64,000 bases of DNA from Legionella drancourtii LLAP12 (GCF_000162755.2 NZ_JH413829.1:1536-65535), one strand, 5' to 3'. Shown: positions 42,221-51,515, numbered from the stretch's first letter. Numbers and translations are program-made. The notes: generated from the sequence alone by a model not told the origin.

Positions 42221-43687
42221 GTGGATAATTTTGAGTTAAAGTATAAAGAGGAACAAGGATTAAATAGTGATTTAGATAATGACTGGATAGAGGAAGAGCT
42301 GAGCAATACCTGCCTTAAGGATGAGCGTCTTAGAAAGCGTTTTAGAGTTTTATTAGAACAACTATGGAATGGCATAGGCCAGACAATACCCTTTGTCTGC
42401 CAAGATTGGGCCAATACAAAAGCTGCTTATCGATTTTTATCGAATGATCGGATAAAAGAAGAGCAACTATTGGCAGGGCATTTCCAGTTAACTAAAAGAC
42501 GGGTAGAGGCGCATCAAGGTGAATGGATTCTTGTTATACAAGATACGACAGAATTTTCTTTTCAACGAGAGAACAAGGAAGCCATCGGCATAACGCGCAT
42601 CGTTCCAACAGGAGTAGATTTATTTGGCAAACCAATCCAATACAAAAAATGCGGGATCTTAATGCATTCCAGCCTGGCAATCAGTGATACAGGACTTCCT
42701 TTAGGACTAACTGCTATTAAATTCTGGACAAGAGAACAATTTAAAGGAACCAACGCCCTAAAAAGGCATATTAACCCTACCCGAATACCCATAGAGCAAA
42801 AAGAAAGTTATCGTTGGCTAGAGAATCTTAAGCAGTCAACAGCCTTATTACAAGAACCTAAAAGGTGTGTTCATATTGGAGATCGCGAAAGTGATATTTA
42901 TGAGTTATTTTGTATTGCTCAAGAATTGGGCACACACTTTCTAGTTAGAACGTGTGTGAACCGATTAATTGAAAATGGCTCAAGTACCATTGCTGATAAA
43001 ATGAGTTCTGTAGAAGTTAAAGGATTGCACCGCATTGAATTACAAGATGCCGATGGAAATAAAACAGAAATCCCTTTAGCAATAAAATATCAACAAATTA
43101 ACGTTTTTCCACCCATTGGGAAGCAAAAGAAATACCCAAGCTTATCGCTAACAATTATCCATGCTGAGGAAGAACAAGATCCTACTAATCGGGATAAGAT
43201 CGTTTGGAAATTGGCAACCAATTTACCGATTACATCCCTGGAACAGGCCATTGAAAAGCTGGATTGGTATGCATTACGCTGGAGAATAGAAACCTTTCAT
43301 AAAATATTAAAATCCGGCTGTAAAGCAGAAGCTTCAAAACTAAGGACAGCACAGCGAATATCTAACTTGATTGCCATTTTTTGTATTTTAAGTTGGCGAA
43401 TTTTTTGGATGACAATGATTAACCGTTGTTCACCCAATGCTTCGCCACAATTAGTATTCACTTCAGAAGAGATTCATTTACTTGATAAGCTTGTAAAAGG
43501 GAACATACAAAATGAGCGTCGAATTAAAAATTTGTCTTACTATTTAACTAAAGTAGCTCAATTAGGGGGATACTTAGCAAGAAAATCAGACCCTCCTCCT
43601 GGTAACATTGTTATGTGGAGAGGATTGTCTCGACTTACAGATATCGCTATTGGCTTTAAATTGGCTGAAAAAATAAGTTATGGGTAA
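42221..43687 (+). CDS. IS4-family transposase (Tn5/IS50-like)
   Basis: 488 aa, GTG start. N-terminal Tn5-type DNA-binding region (DWIEEELSNTCLKDERLRKRFRVLLEQLW, VCQDWANTKAAYRFLSNDRI), DDE catalytic residues in VIQDTTEF (Asp), HIGDRESDIYELF (Asp) and the YxxR-type block WYALRWRIETFHKILKSGCKAEA (Glu). Complete; ends 7 bp before the right terminal repeat end. Confidence 0.9.
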   Translation: MDNFELKYKEEQGLNSDLDNDWIEEELSNTCLKDERLRKRFRVLLEQLWNGIGQTIPFVCQDWANTKAAYRFLSNDRIKEEQLLAGHFQLTKRRVEAHQGEWILVIQDTTEFSFQRENKEAIGITRIVPTGVDLFGKPIQYKKCGILMHSSLAISDTGLPLGLTAIKFWTREQFKGTNALKRHINPTRIPIEQKESYRWLENLKQSTALLQEPKRCVHIGDRESDIYELFCIAQELGTHFLVRTCVNRLIENGSSTIADKMSSVEVKGLHRIELQDADGNKTEIPLAIKYQQINVFPPIGKQKKYPSLSLTIIHAEEEQDPTNRDKIVWKLATNLPITSLEQAIEKLDWYALRWRIETFHKILKSGCKAEASKLRTAQRISNLIAIFCILSWRIFWMTMINRCSPNASPQLVFTSEEIHLLDKLVKGNIQNERRIKNLSYYLTKVAQLGGYLARKSDPPPGNIVMWRGLSRLTDIAIGFKLAEKISYG

Positions 43688-43933
43688 TTGAAAGGTTCGC
43701 CGAACGCTTACAAAACAACTCAATTACCGCTTCATTCCAAATTTTTTTCACTTTCATACTTCTGCCGCTGTATCACTGAAAAATTGGTATGCCTTCCAAC
43801 AGCCAGGGCGATTTCATCAAAGTTCAAAAATCAAACACATAAATAAAAAGGATTCTGTATATTTTTTTTATAAGATATAGAAAATATGAGTTAAAAATAA
43901 TTAGAATCAGGCACCTATGTTTCGAGGCGTAGA

Positions 43934-44125
43934 TGTAAGGGCTCGCTTTCATAAATACATGGGCTCGCACTTATCGCAAAAAATGGGCTCACATTAATTG
44001 ACTCTATCCGAAAATCTCGGCTCACATTAAATGACTTTATAAATTTCCTGGCTCACATTATTTGCACTTGGGCTCACAATAATGATTTTATCGCCATGCC
44101 CCTCTCACCAGAAAAACGTTCGTTT
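43934..44125 (+). repeat. Transposon left inverted repeat (192 bp) with six GGCTCRC sites
   Basis: GGCTC motifs begin at 43940, 43962, 43986, 44019, 44050 and 44071. Matches 48747-48937 inverted, with one single-base indel in an A-run. Multiple transposase-binding sites per end are typical of Tn7/Tn5053-like elements. No gene occurs between 43704 and 44239. Confidence 0.9.
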
Positions 44126-44239
44126 TTCTGGTGATTACTAAACATGCCGAAACAACATCAAAACAAAACCAATTAACCCGTTGAGAAAATCTAAACGAAA
44201 TGATACCATTTTCTTATTCTTTTCTGGTGAGCATTTTTT

Positions 44240-44878
44240 ATGTTTATAGGGTACATCCGTGTTTCTAAGTCTGATGGCAGCCAATTATTGGATTTACAGA
44301 AAGATGCGCTCATTAAAGCCGGTGTTGAGCCTAAATATATTTATGAAGATCTTGCCTCTGGTCGAAAAGATGATCGACCAGGGTTGAAAGCGTGTGTAAA
44401 AGCGCTACAACCAGGAAATACACTGATTGTATGGAAGCTGGATCGCCTTGGTCGAGATATGAAGCACTTAGTTAGCTTAATTGATGAGCTGAATCAAAAG
44501 AAAATTGGTTTTAAAGTTTTAGCCAGTAATGGTGCTGAAATTGATACGACGACAGCCAATGGTCGATTGGTATTTGGCATATTTGCAGCGCTTGCAGAGT
44601 TTGAACGAGAACTCATTCGTGAACGCACTCAAGCTGGGCTCGCTGCGGCCAGAGCCAGGGGACGTAAAGGTGGAAGGCCAAGAAAGATGGATATTCATAC
44701 GTTAAAAATGGCGATGGCGGCGATGTCAGATAGAAATTCTGTGGCTAATGAAGTAGCGAAACGATTAGGTATCACAACTACGACACTTTATTCTTACGTC
44801 AATGGTGATGGTACACCAAAAGAATTGGGTTCTAAGTTATTAAAAACGGCTGCTCAAACAGAAGAGCAAGATGGCTAA
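44240..44878 (+). CDS. Serine recombinase/resolvase
   Basis: 212 aa. MFIGYIRVSKSDGSQL contains the catalytic Ser; VWKLDRLGRDMKHLVSLIDEL and GRLVFGIFAALAEFERELIRERT are the resolvase catalytic and dimer-helix blocks; GRPRKM and the C-terminal HTH (NSVANEVAKRLGITTTTLYSYV) bind DNA. Would resolve cointegrates made by replicative transposition, as TniR does in Tn5053. Overlaps the transposase gene by 8 bp. Confidence 0.92.
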   Translation: MFIGYIRVSKSDGSQLLDLQKDALIKAGVEPKYIYEDLASGRKDDRPGLKACVKALQPGNTLIVWKLDRLGRDMKHLVSLIDELNQKKIGFKVLASNGAEIDTTTANGRLVFGIFAALAEFERELIRERTQAGLAAARARGRKGGRPRKMDIHTLKMAMAAMSDRNSVANEVAKRLGITTTTLYSYVNGDGTPKELGSKLLKTAAQTEEQDG

Positions 44879-46508
44879 GACAATTCCTACAGAGCAATTA
44901 ATCTTGCTGCATAATAAAATGCTTGCTTTTTCACCTCGTCATCCAGAGCGGAAAAATCTTATTTGCTCTGTCGCTGAAGGTTTCGGCGTCTCTGAAAGCA
45001 CCATACGCCGGCAACTGCGGGAACATATTCATTTTTCGGGAGGAACTCGCATTGATAAAAACATTCCGCGCGCTATTTCAAAAACCGATATGTTACTGTA
45101 TTGCCAACTCATTGCGGCCTTAAAAATAAGGACATCTAACAAAAAAAACAAACATTTATCAACCCAAGCCTGTATCCACATTCTAGAAGAACATGGGGTA
45201 GAAACAGAAAATAATTTAATTAAAGTTTGTCCTGGAACATTAAAAAAAGCCACCATCAATCGCTATTTAAAAAAATGGGGATACGACTTTGCCTCAATGA
45301 AAATAGAACCAACGGTTGTTCACTTTGAGGCCGAGAATAGCAATGATTGCTGGCAATTTGATTTTACACCATCTGATTTCAAACAATTTTCAGCACCGGA
45401 TGGCAAGAAACTTTTTATTGTGAATGTGACTGACGACAAAAGCGGTACGGTTTACTTCGAGTATGTGTTAGCACACGGCGAAGATGCACTGACAGCCTTA
45501 CGTTTTTTATTTAATGCCATGGCGCTTAAAAAAATATCTGGCATGCCATTCCAAGGCATTCCTAAAATGATTTATACCGACAATGGGCCTTTTGCCAAAA
45601 GTGCCTTATTTAAAAGAGTTCTTGCAGCACTAGGCATTGAATTAAAAACGCACGTACCACGAGGTAAAGACGGTAGACGAACAACAGCAAGGGCTAAAGG
45701 TAAAACAGAGCGAACTAATCGTTCCGCGAAAGAAATGTTCGAACCCCTTTTTCATTTGCATGAGCCGACGAGTTTAGATCAGCTCAATGAATGGGCTGCA
45801 AACTATTTGAAGCAAAGCAATGAAATGTCACATCGTTCTGAAGACTGTGGACGTTTAGAAGCCTGGAAACGCTTTTTGCCACAAGAAGGTTATCGAAAAA
45901 TGTGTTCTTGGGAAAAATTTTGTCAAATCGTTCGTGAACCTGAATCTCGACAAGTCGGCTCCGATGCTTGTGTGAGCGTGGATGGTATCTTATATCAATT
46001 ATCCAGTGACATGGCAGGTTTAGAAGTTATCTTATTGCATGGTGTTTTCGACAATGAATTGCATGTTGAATTTGATGGCGATATATCTGGCCCCTTTTAT
46101 CCTTTCAAAGGCCCCATTCCTTTACATACGTATCGCACACCACCCAAGAGCCATCGAGAAAAACAAGCGGATGAAATTGCCGATCTTGCCAAAAATATCT
46201 CGGTACCTTTATCGGTTATGACAGGAAACTCAGCAGATGGCGTGGTAAAACAATTAAAAAATGCTCATGCCATTGAACATGAAGTGAAGTCCATACCGTT
46301 CGAAGAAAAATTGATCGTTCAATTTCAAAATCGGTTTGAAGCTAAGCAGGCCATTTCTCACTATCTGAATAGACCTCTCGCCACATTGAGTCCGGCGCAG
46401 CTTGATTATGTTGATCAGATTGTAGGCGAATCATTAGAAAAAGAGACTGTCATGACCAAGGTGAGGCAATATTTTACCTTGGCGCTATGCCAATTAGGTG
46501 AAAAATAA
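44871..46508 (+). CDS. TniA/TnsB-like DDE transposase
   Basis: 545 aa. N-terminal HTH (FGVSESTIRRQLREH), integrase-core (rve) domain with Asp in CWQFDFTPSDF (~163), Asp in MIYTDNGPFAKS (~236) and Glu in AKGKTERTNRSAKEMF (~279), then a Mu-C-like beta domain (SVDGILYQLSSDMAGLEVILLHG). The catalytic triad is intact. Binds the terminal GGCTCRC sites and joins 3' ends to target; partner ATPase is encoded 14 bp downstream. Confidence 0.9.
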   Translation: MAKTIPTEQLILLHNKMLAFSPRHPERKNLICSVAEGFGVSESTIRRQLREHIHFSGGTRIDKNIPRAISKTDMLLYCQLIAALKIRTSNKKNKHLSTQACIHILEEHGVETENNLIKVCPGTLKKATINRYLKKWGYDFASMKIEPTVVHFEAENSNDCWQFDFTPSDFKQFSAPDGKKLFIVNVTDDKSGTVYFEYVLAHGEDALTALRFLFNAMALKKISGMPFQGIPKMIYTDNGPFAKSALFKRVLAALGIELKTHVPRGKDGRRTTARAKGKTERTNRSAKEMFEPLFHLHEPTSLDQLNEWAANYLKQSNEMSHRSEDCGRLEAWKRFLPQEGYRKMCSWEKFCQIVREPESRQVGSDACVSVDGILYQLSSDMAGLEVILLHGVFDNELHVEFDGDISGPFYPFKGPIPLHTYRTPPKSHREKQADEIADLAKNISVPLSVMTGNSADGVVKQLKNAHAIEHEVKSIPFEEKLIVQFQNRFEAKQAISHYLNRPLATLSPAQLDYVDQIVGESLEKETVMTKVRQYFTLALCQLGEK

Positions 46509-46522
46509 AAAAAGGGTTATCT

Positions 46523-47497
46523 ATGTATATTGAAGCTAATGAGTTTTATGGTCTAACAAAGTTTTTTAGTGAAGTCGGTTACTATGAAACCCCCATGCAT
46601 CAAAAGCTCTATAACGATCTTAAAGCACACATTCAATTCGGCGGAATACTGGCGTTTACCGGATCAGTTGGCTCAGGAAAAACCACGCTACTCAACAGAA
46701 TTCAGAATGAATTAGTGGAAAAACAACAGGTTATTGTTTCTCAATCTCTCTCAACAGAAAAAAGAGCCTTGACCATTCAAACGCTCTTTTTAGCTCTTTT
46801 TTACGATCTTTCCCCTAAGGAGAAATCCATCAAAGTTCCTACCCAAAATGAAAAGCGGGAACGTGAATTAATTGAGCTCATGAAAAAAAATAAAAAACCT
46901 GTTGTGTTGTTTATTGATGAAGCCCATGACATCCATGGATTGACACTCATTGGTTTAAAACGCCTTGTTGAAACGGTGGGATCCAAAGGCTGCAAATTAT
47001 CCATTGTGCTAGCCGGACACCCTAAACTGGGTAATGCGCTTTCTCGAGCTACTATGGAAGAAATTGGTTCGCGCACAAAAACATTCAGCATTGATAACGC
47101 GATTGGAAGCAAAGAAAAATACATTATATGGCTTATCAATCAATGTCTTCAAGATAAGAAAAAATATCAAGAAATCATTACTGATGAAGCGATTCAAAAA
47201 TTGGCAACAGCCTTGCAAACACCCCTGCAAATTCAAGACTACCTTACCAGGCTAGTACAACAAGGCCATCAATTAGGTGAAAAAATAATCACGCCAGAAT
47301 TAATTGAACAAGTTCTCAGGGCTGATTTAAACTCTCTTGAAGCACAACTCGTTCGCAATGGTTATCAATTTAAATCAATCTGTGAATTATTGAATGCGAC
47401 ACCTAAAGAAACGAATGAGTTTCTGCAAGGAAAATTAAATTCTCAGCGAAAAAGTGAGTTTATACAAAAACTTCGTGATATTGCTATTGTGATATAG
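46523..47497 (+). CDS. TniB/TnsC-like AAA ATPase
   Basis: 324 aa. Walker A AFTGSVGSGKTTLLNRIQ (~residue 47), Walker B VVLFIDEAHDIHGLTL (~129), sensor-type SIVLAGHPKLGNAL. The ExeA/TniB family includes target-selection ATPases of Tn5053, Tn552 and Mu (MuB). A C-terminal helical domain (KETNEFLQGKLNSQRKSEF) may contact the transposase. Frame complete with SD AAAAAGGGTT before ATG. Confidence 0.9.
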   Translation: MYIEANEFYGLTKFFSEVGYYETPMHQKLYNDLKAHIQFGGILAFTGSVGSGKTTLLNRIQNELVEKQQVIVSQSLSTEKRALTIQTLFLALFYDLSPKEKSIKVPTQNEKRERELIELMKKNKKPVVLFIDEAHDIHGLTLIGLKRLVETVGSKGCKLSIVLAGHPKLGNALSRATMEEIGSRTKTFSIDNAIGSKEKYIIWLINQCLQDKKKYQEIITDEAIQKLATALQTPLQIQDYLTRLVQQGHQLGEKIITPELIEQVLRADLNSLEAQLVRNGYQFKSICELLNATPKETNEFLQGKLNSQRKSEFIQKLRDIAIVI

Positions 47498-47507
47498 GAT
47501 TGGCTTT

Positions 47508-48584
47508 ATGAATGATCTAATGACGAAAGATTTACCCGCATACCAAGGCTTTTTAGCACAGGCTACGACACAAATTCGACAAGCTCGTACACGCGCTGCT
47601 CAATCAGTTAATAAGGAAGCTGTTTCGCTATATTGGTGGTTTGGTGAAAATATTGTTCAATATCAAGAGCAACATGGTTGGGGGAAATCCGTCGTAGAGC
47701 ACTTATCTCACGATTTAAAAAAAGACTTTCCCGATGCGAAATTTGGATTTTCGGCAAGAAATTTGTGGGATATGCGACGCTTTTATCTGGAATATAAAGA
47801 TTATCCAAAACTGCGACAACTCGTCGCAGAAATTCCTTGGGGACAAAATCTGGTGATTTTAAACAAGGTGAAACAGGAAGATGAGCGATTTTATTATCTG
47901 TCGGCAACCAAAGAACAAGCGTGGACACGTGATATACTTGCAGCACAAATTAACTCAAATGCCTATGGACGTCATTGTTTGTCAAACAAGCAACATAATT
48001 TCAATACAACTTTACCACAGCAATTAGCCGAACAGGCTGACCAGTCCATGAAAGATGTTTACATGTTTGATATGCTGGGTATTGCCGAACCTGTTATTGA
48101 AACAGAAATCGAACGTAGGATGGTAGAAAAAATTAAAGACGTCATCTTGGAGCTTGGTTGTGGCTTCAGTTTTATAGCTAATCAATACCGCATTGTAACA
48201 CCTGACTCGGAATATTTTATTGATCTCTTGTTTTATAATCGAAAATTGCAGTCACTCGTGGCGTTAGAGTTGAAACGAACCCGCTTCAAACCAGAACATG
48301 CCGGAAAAATGAATTTTTATTTGAATTTACTGGATGAATTTGTGAAAGAACCCCACGAGAATCCCTCTATTGGCATTATTTTATGCGGCGATCATAGTCG
48401 ATTTGATGTGGAGTACGCATTGAGGGGAATGGATAAACCCATTGGCATTGCCGGATACCAGTTAACAAAAGATGTGCCGGAGAAGCTAAAAAATGCTTTA
48501 CCTGATGTCGCTCAATTAGAAGAAAAAATTCAATTTGAATTAGGTGTAACTGAAACAAACATAGATAACAATGAGCAAAAATGA
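47508..48584 (+). CDS. DUF1016 (YhcG-type) PD-(D/E)XK nuclease
   Basis: 358 aa. DUF1016 N-terminal domain (YQGFLAQATTQIRQARTRAAQSVNKEAVSLYWWFGENI, SVVEHLSHDLKKDFP, IPWGQNLVILNKVK) and C-terminal nuclease with Asp in EYFIDLLFYNRKLQ (~232) and the ExK in VALELKRTRFKPEHAGKMNFYL (~254). Eleven bases after the ATPase stop and inside the inverted repeats, so it is part of the transposon operon. May be a cargo nuclease, or take the TnsA role of cutting 5' ends; this is inference. Confidence 0.85.
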   Translation: MNDLMTKDLPAYQGFLAQATTQIRQARTRAAQSVNKEAVSLYWWFGENIVQYQEQHGWGKSVVEHLSHDLKKDFPDAKFGFSARNLWDMRRFYLEYKDYPKLRQLVAEIPWGQNLVILNKVKQEDERFYYLSATKEQAWTRDILAAQINSNAYGRHCLSNKQHNFNTTLPQQLAEQADQSMKDVYMFDMLGIAEPVIETEIERRMVEKIKDVILELGCGFSFIANQYRIVTPDSEYFIDLLFYNRKLQSLVALELKRTRFKPEHAGKMNFYLNLLDEFVKEPHENPSIGIILCGDHSRFDVEYALRGMDKPIGIAGYQLTKDVPEKLKNALPDVAQLEEKIQFELGVTETNIDNNEQK

Positions 48585-48746
48585 TGGGCAACAACGAAGC
48601 AGATGCATAAAAAATAATCGAGTCGCTTTGATTAAGCAAAGCAGCGTAAGGTTCATGACATTAAAACATCATAAAGAAACATGGATTTTAATATGAGTTA
48701 TTGGGCATCAATGCTATTGGATCTAGCGATAAGATTTCTACCACGT

Positions 48747-48937
48747 AAACGAACGTTTTCTGGTGAGAGGGGCATGGCGATAAAATCATTATTGTGAGCC
48801 CAAGTGCAAATAATGTGAGCCAGGAAATTTATAAAGTCATTTAATGTGAGCCGAGATTTTCGGATAGAGTCAATTAATGTGAGCCCATTTTTTGCGATAA
48901 GTGCGAGCCCATGTATTTATGAAAGCGAGCCCTTACA
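48747..48937 (-). repeat. Transposon right inverted repeat (191 bp)
   Basis: Inverted copy of 43934-44125. The 162-bp stretch between the nuclease stop and this repeat holds no gene; an internal resolution site for the serine recombinase would be expected here or before 44240. Confidence 0.9.
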
Positions 48938-48975
48938 CGTAGATTATAGAAATCTTAATAAGGAGCCTGATTCTC

Positions 48976-49749
48976 ATGCAAAGTACGTGTAAATTTGGAA
49001 AAAATCAATATTTATTTGATTGTTTTCTCACAATAAGAGATCCACGAGTGGGTGGTCGTTGTACCTATTCGTTATTAAGTATTTTAGTGATTGTGTTATG
49101 TGGCCTCATTTGCGGTTGCGATAACTGGAAGTCTATGGAGTTATTAGCCAAGACACGTAAACGCTGGTTAAGCCAATGGATAGATTTAAGTGAGGGAGTA
49201 CCCAGCCATCAAACCTTGGCTCGCGTTTTTTCTTTGATTGAACCCAACGAGTTTGAACGGTGTTTACGCGAGTGGATACACGGCCTATGTTCTTTATTTA
49301 ACGAGGATGTGATTGCTATTGATGGCAAGACTACACGCGGCTCTTTTCATAAACGCAGTAATAAGAAAGCCACGCACCTGATAAATGCTTATAGCTCGCG
49401 CTTGGCTACTGTCATGGGAAGTACAGTGACCCCTGATAAGTCCAATGAAATAAAGGGGATTCCTCTATTATTAAAGACCCTCAATATTAAGGATAAAATA
49501 ATAACGATAGATGCCATGGGTACCCCAAAGGGCATTGCGAAGCTCATTCGTTTGAACGAAGCCCATTACCTGCTCGCTCTATAAAAAAATCATGGGCGTT
49601 TATATAAGAAAGTGAACACCCTTTTTAATATGAGAAAAATTGTACTGAAACTCTTAACTGATGAAAAAACAAATACCGATGGGATTGCTTTAAAAAGATT
49701 GAAAGCCGCTCTTTCTGTCCAATATACAAAAAAAGTGATAGGGTTTTAA
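48976..49749 (+). pseudogene. ISAs1-family transposase, internally deleted
   Basis: First part to 49584: FGKNQYLFDCFLTIRDPRVGGRCTYSLLSILVIVLCGLICGCDNW, VIAIDGKTTRGSF (catalytic Asp), then IITIDAMG. At HYLLAL a stop and frame disruption appear (HGRLYKKV follows), the central portion is gone, and the ISAs1 C-terminus resumes (MRKIVLKLLTDEKTNTDGIALKRLKAALS) until 49749. Inactive. Confidence 0.85.
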
Positions 49750-49829
49750 ACTTTGATGAAATCGCCCTGTCCAACAGCAACGGCAAAAAGCTTTCTAATT
49801 TTCAGCTCAATTATTTAGTCCTTTATGAC

Positions 49830-50270
49830 ATCAATGTTCGGTATTTTTACACATCGCTTTGATGGGCTTGGTGTAGCTACGAAGGTTATCTGTAATAATG
49901 ACATGAGATTTAGAGTAAAAGTCTAAATTCCGAAATAAAAAGCGAATAGCTGCTCGTTTATTACGTCGTTTCTGCAAAAAAACATCCAATTCATAGCCTT
50001 CTGCATCTACAGAACTCCATAAATAATAGGTTACTCCATTGATTTTATGCTACTACTGCTCATCCAAATGCCACTTATCGGAAAGCCTAGGTTTCCGCTT
50101 TTTAATCACATCCTTAAAATAGGATCCAAACTTAAGGCACCACGTTCAGGCTGTTTCATGACTTACCAAAATGCCACGGTACAACAACCGCTCTGCAACA
50201 TCGGAATAACGTTCATTAAATCGGTGATAGCTCCATACTAGATAATAATATTTTTTCGGTTTCTGATCCA
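49830..50270 (-). pseudogene. IS6-family transposase relic
   Basis: Leftward translation gives KPKKYYYLVWSYHRFNERYSDVAERLLYRGILVSHETA, then KWHLDE, YYLWSSVDAEGYELDVFLQKRRNKRAAIRFLFRNL and VIITDNLRSY, the IS6/IS26 DDE domain. Three in-frame stops (one after HETA, two after HLDEQ) and a truncated C-terminus show decay. ISAs1 element B lies just upstream of its start. Confidence 0.8.
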
Positions 50271-51515
50271 AAATCTTCCTCAGGGCAAACGCATGAGTGC
50301 TCAAAAAATACCATTTAGCACTTTCTGTGCATAATCAGGTTGCAAAGTTGCTTTGTATCGCTTGGCCTTTATTCCTTTTTTACATGATTTTTCATTACGT
50401 AGTGCATTAATGGCGACATGTCTAAATACACCAAAATTTTCAGAGGCATTATCTCGCCGGACTCTTGAGTCATCTTCTCTAAATGAGACATCCAGCACCC
50501 AGTGCAGCTGATTCTCAATAGCCCAATGCTTTCTAACTGCATTAGCAAATATTTTAGCATCAGGTGCTATTGATGTAATGAAATATCGTGTTTCAGCGGT
50601 TGTTTTACCATCAATATATCGTTCTGACTCAACCATTCCAATGCTTTGCAAAGAAGCCCATCGTTCAGGATTGCCAAGAGTACTCAACATATCGCTGATC
50701 CAATATCGACGGAGCTCGACGCGCCCATGACCTTTATGAGATTCCTCAAAATAATCATGTCTAACACGCTTAAATTTAAATCGGCGAGATGTTTCAAAAA
50801 AATCGATTATCTCTTCGTGAAGTTGTTTTTGATTATCTTTAACGGCCAGCACATAATCGCCTTCTTTAGTGACAATTTTTTCCGCGATTTTCTCTTGGCA
50901 ACCCATAGCATCAATGGTCACGATACAACCTTTAATATCCAATAAATCAAGTAAAGCTGGGATCGCTATGATCTCATTTGATTTATCATCTGTCTTTTTT
51001 TGACCAAGAACAACACCATTTTCGGCCGCATAAGCGCTCACCATATGGATCGCCGATTTACGTTTTTTCTTGTCGTATGAATGACGTATGCTTTTACCAT
51101 CAACAGCTATAATTTTTCCGTCTGTTGCTTCCTCAACAGCGGCCATCCATTTGATGAAACAACGTTGTAACTCTTCTGGATTAAGACTGGATATTATTCT
51201 AGCGATCGTGTCATCAACTGGGATTCCCTTTTTAAAAAATCCACGCTCTTGTAACCAATTTAAACGAGCATGCCCCACTTCTTCTATATCCTGCCAGCCT
51301 TCAGCTCCGCAAATTACTGCTAAAACACACAACTCAAGGATATCAATCAGTTCGTGATCAATTTTGCTTTCTTGACGGGGATCTCGAATTATCGAGAAAC
51401 ATTCTACTAATGATGTTCGGGCTATCATTTTGGCTCCTTTACAAGTAAAGGAGCTATGAGATCACATAATCAGATTAATTTAAAGCCACTCATGATCTTG
51501 CCCTGAAATCTTCCT
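50271..51515. mobile_element. ISAs1-family element B, intact, 10-bp duplication
   Basis: Element 50281-51505 (1225 bp) with inverted CAGGGCAA...-type ends and AAATCTTCCT duplicated at 50271-50280 and 51506-51515. It carries one complete transposase. Its end sequences differ from those of element A, so the two are different ISAs1 members. Confidence 0.9.
50301..51428 (-). CDS. ISAs1-family transposase
   Basis: 375 aa, full length. N-terminal DDE_Tnp_1-associated region (LVECFSIIRDPRQESKIDHELIDILELCVLAVICGAEGWQDIEEVG), catalytic Asp in IAVDGKSIRHSYDKK and IVTIDAMGCQEKIAEKI, Glu region ENQLHWVLDVSFREDDSRVRRDNASEN. SD AAGGAGCCAAAATG at the start. Appears functional. Confidence 0.92.
   Translation of the reverse strand: MIARTSLVECFSIIRDPRQESKIDHELIDILELCVLAVICGAEGWQDIEEVGHARLNWLQERGFFKKGIPVDDTIARIISSLNPEELQRCFIKWMAAVEEATDGKIIAVDGKSIRHSYDKKKRKSAIHMVSAYAAENGVVLGQKKTDDKSNEIIAIPALLDLLDIKGCIVTIDAMGCQEKIAEKIVTKEGDYVLAVKDNQKQLHEEIIDFFETSRRFKFKRVRHDYFEESHKGHGRVELRRYWISDMLSTLGNPERWASLQSIGMVESERYIDGKTTAETRYFITSIAPDAKIFANAVRKHWAIENQLHWVLDVSFREDDSRVRRDNASENFGVFRHVAINALRNEKSCKKGIKAKRYKATLQPDYAQKVLNGIF

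Larger units (their letters stand above)
42120..43703. mobile_element. IS4-family (IS50-like) insertion sequence with 9-bp duplication
   Basis: Terminal inverted repeats CTTTCAATTACCC (from 42129) and GGGTAATTGAAAG (to 43694) enclose one transposase. Target duplication GTTCGCCGA at 42120-42128 and 43695-43703; after the right copy the sequence ACGCTTAC is the terminus of the interrupted IS66 element. The element is 42129-43694. Confidence 0.88.
43928..48943. mobile_element. TniA/TniB-type transposon with resolvase and DUF1016 nuclease
   Basis: 192/191-bp near-identical inverted repeats (43934-44125, 48747-48937) enclose a tight four-gene operon: serine recombinase, DDE transposase, AAA ATPase and PD-(D/E)XK nuclease. 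Ends are TGTAAG...CTTACA with the 6-bp duplication CGTAGA (43928-43933, 48938-48943). Six GGCTCRC motifs in each end look like transposase-binding sites. No tniQ/tnsD homologue is present. Apparently complete and recent. Confidence 0.9.
43795..49778. mobile_element. ISAs1-family element A, internally deleted and split by a transposon
   Basis: Termini CAGGGCGATTTCATCAAAGT (43804) and its inverted copy ending CGCCCTG (49769) flanked by TCCAACAGC direct repeats (43795-43803, 49770-49778). Its transposase frame starts at 48976, loses an internal ~150-codon stretch near 49585, and resumes at ~49627. The 5.0-kb TniA/TniB-type transposon sits in its 5' untranslated end. Confidence 0.85.

Noticed and set aside
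47508-48584. DUF1016 protein as a type I restriction component
   Set aside because: No restriction or methylase genes nearby; it is within the transposon operon.
43903-48975. AGAATCAGGC-type inverted repeat outside the transposon as its true ends
   Set aside because: The 6-bp duplication CGTAGA and the 192-bp repeats define the ends; the outer repeat lies in ISAs1 upstream sequence and may be a hairpin of that IS.
50646-51357. Rightward frames of 89-99 codons inside ISAs1 element B
   Set aside because: Antisense to an intact transposase.
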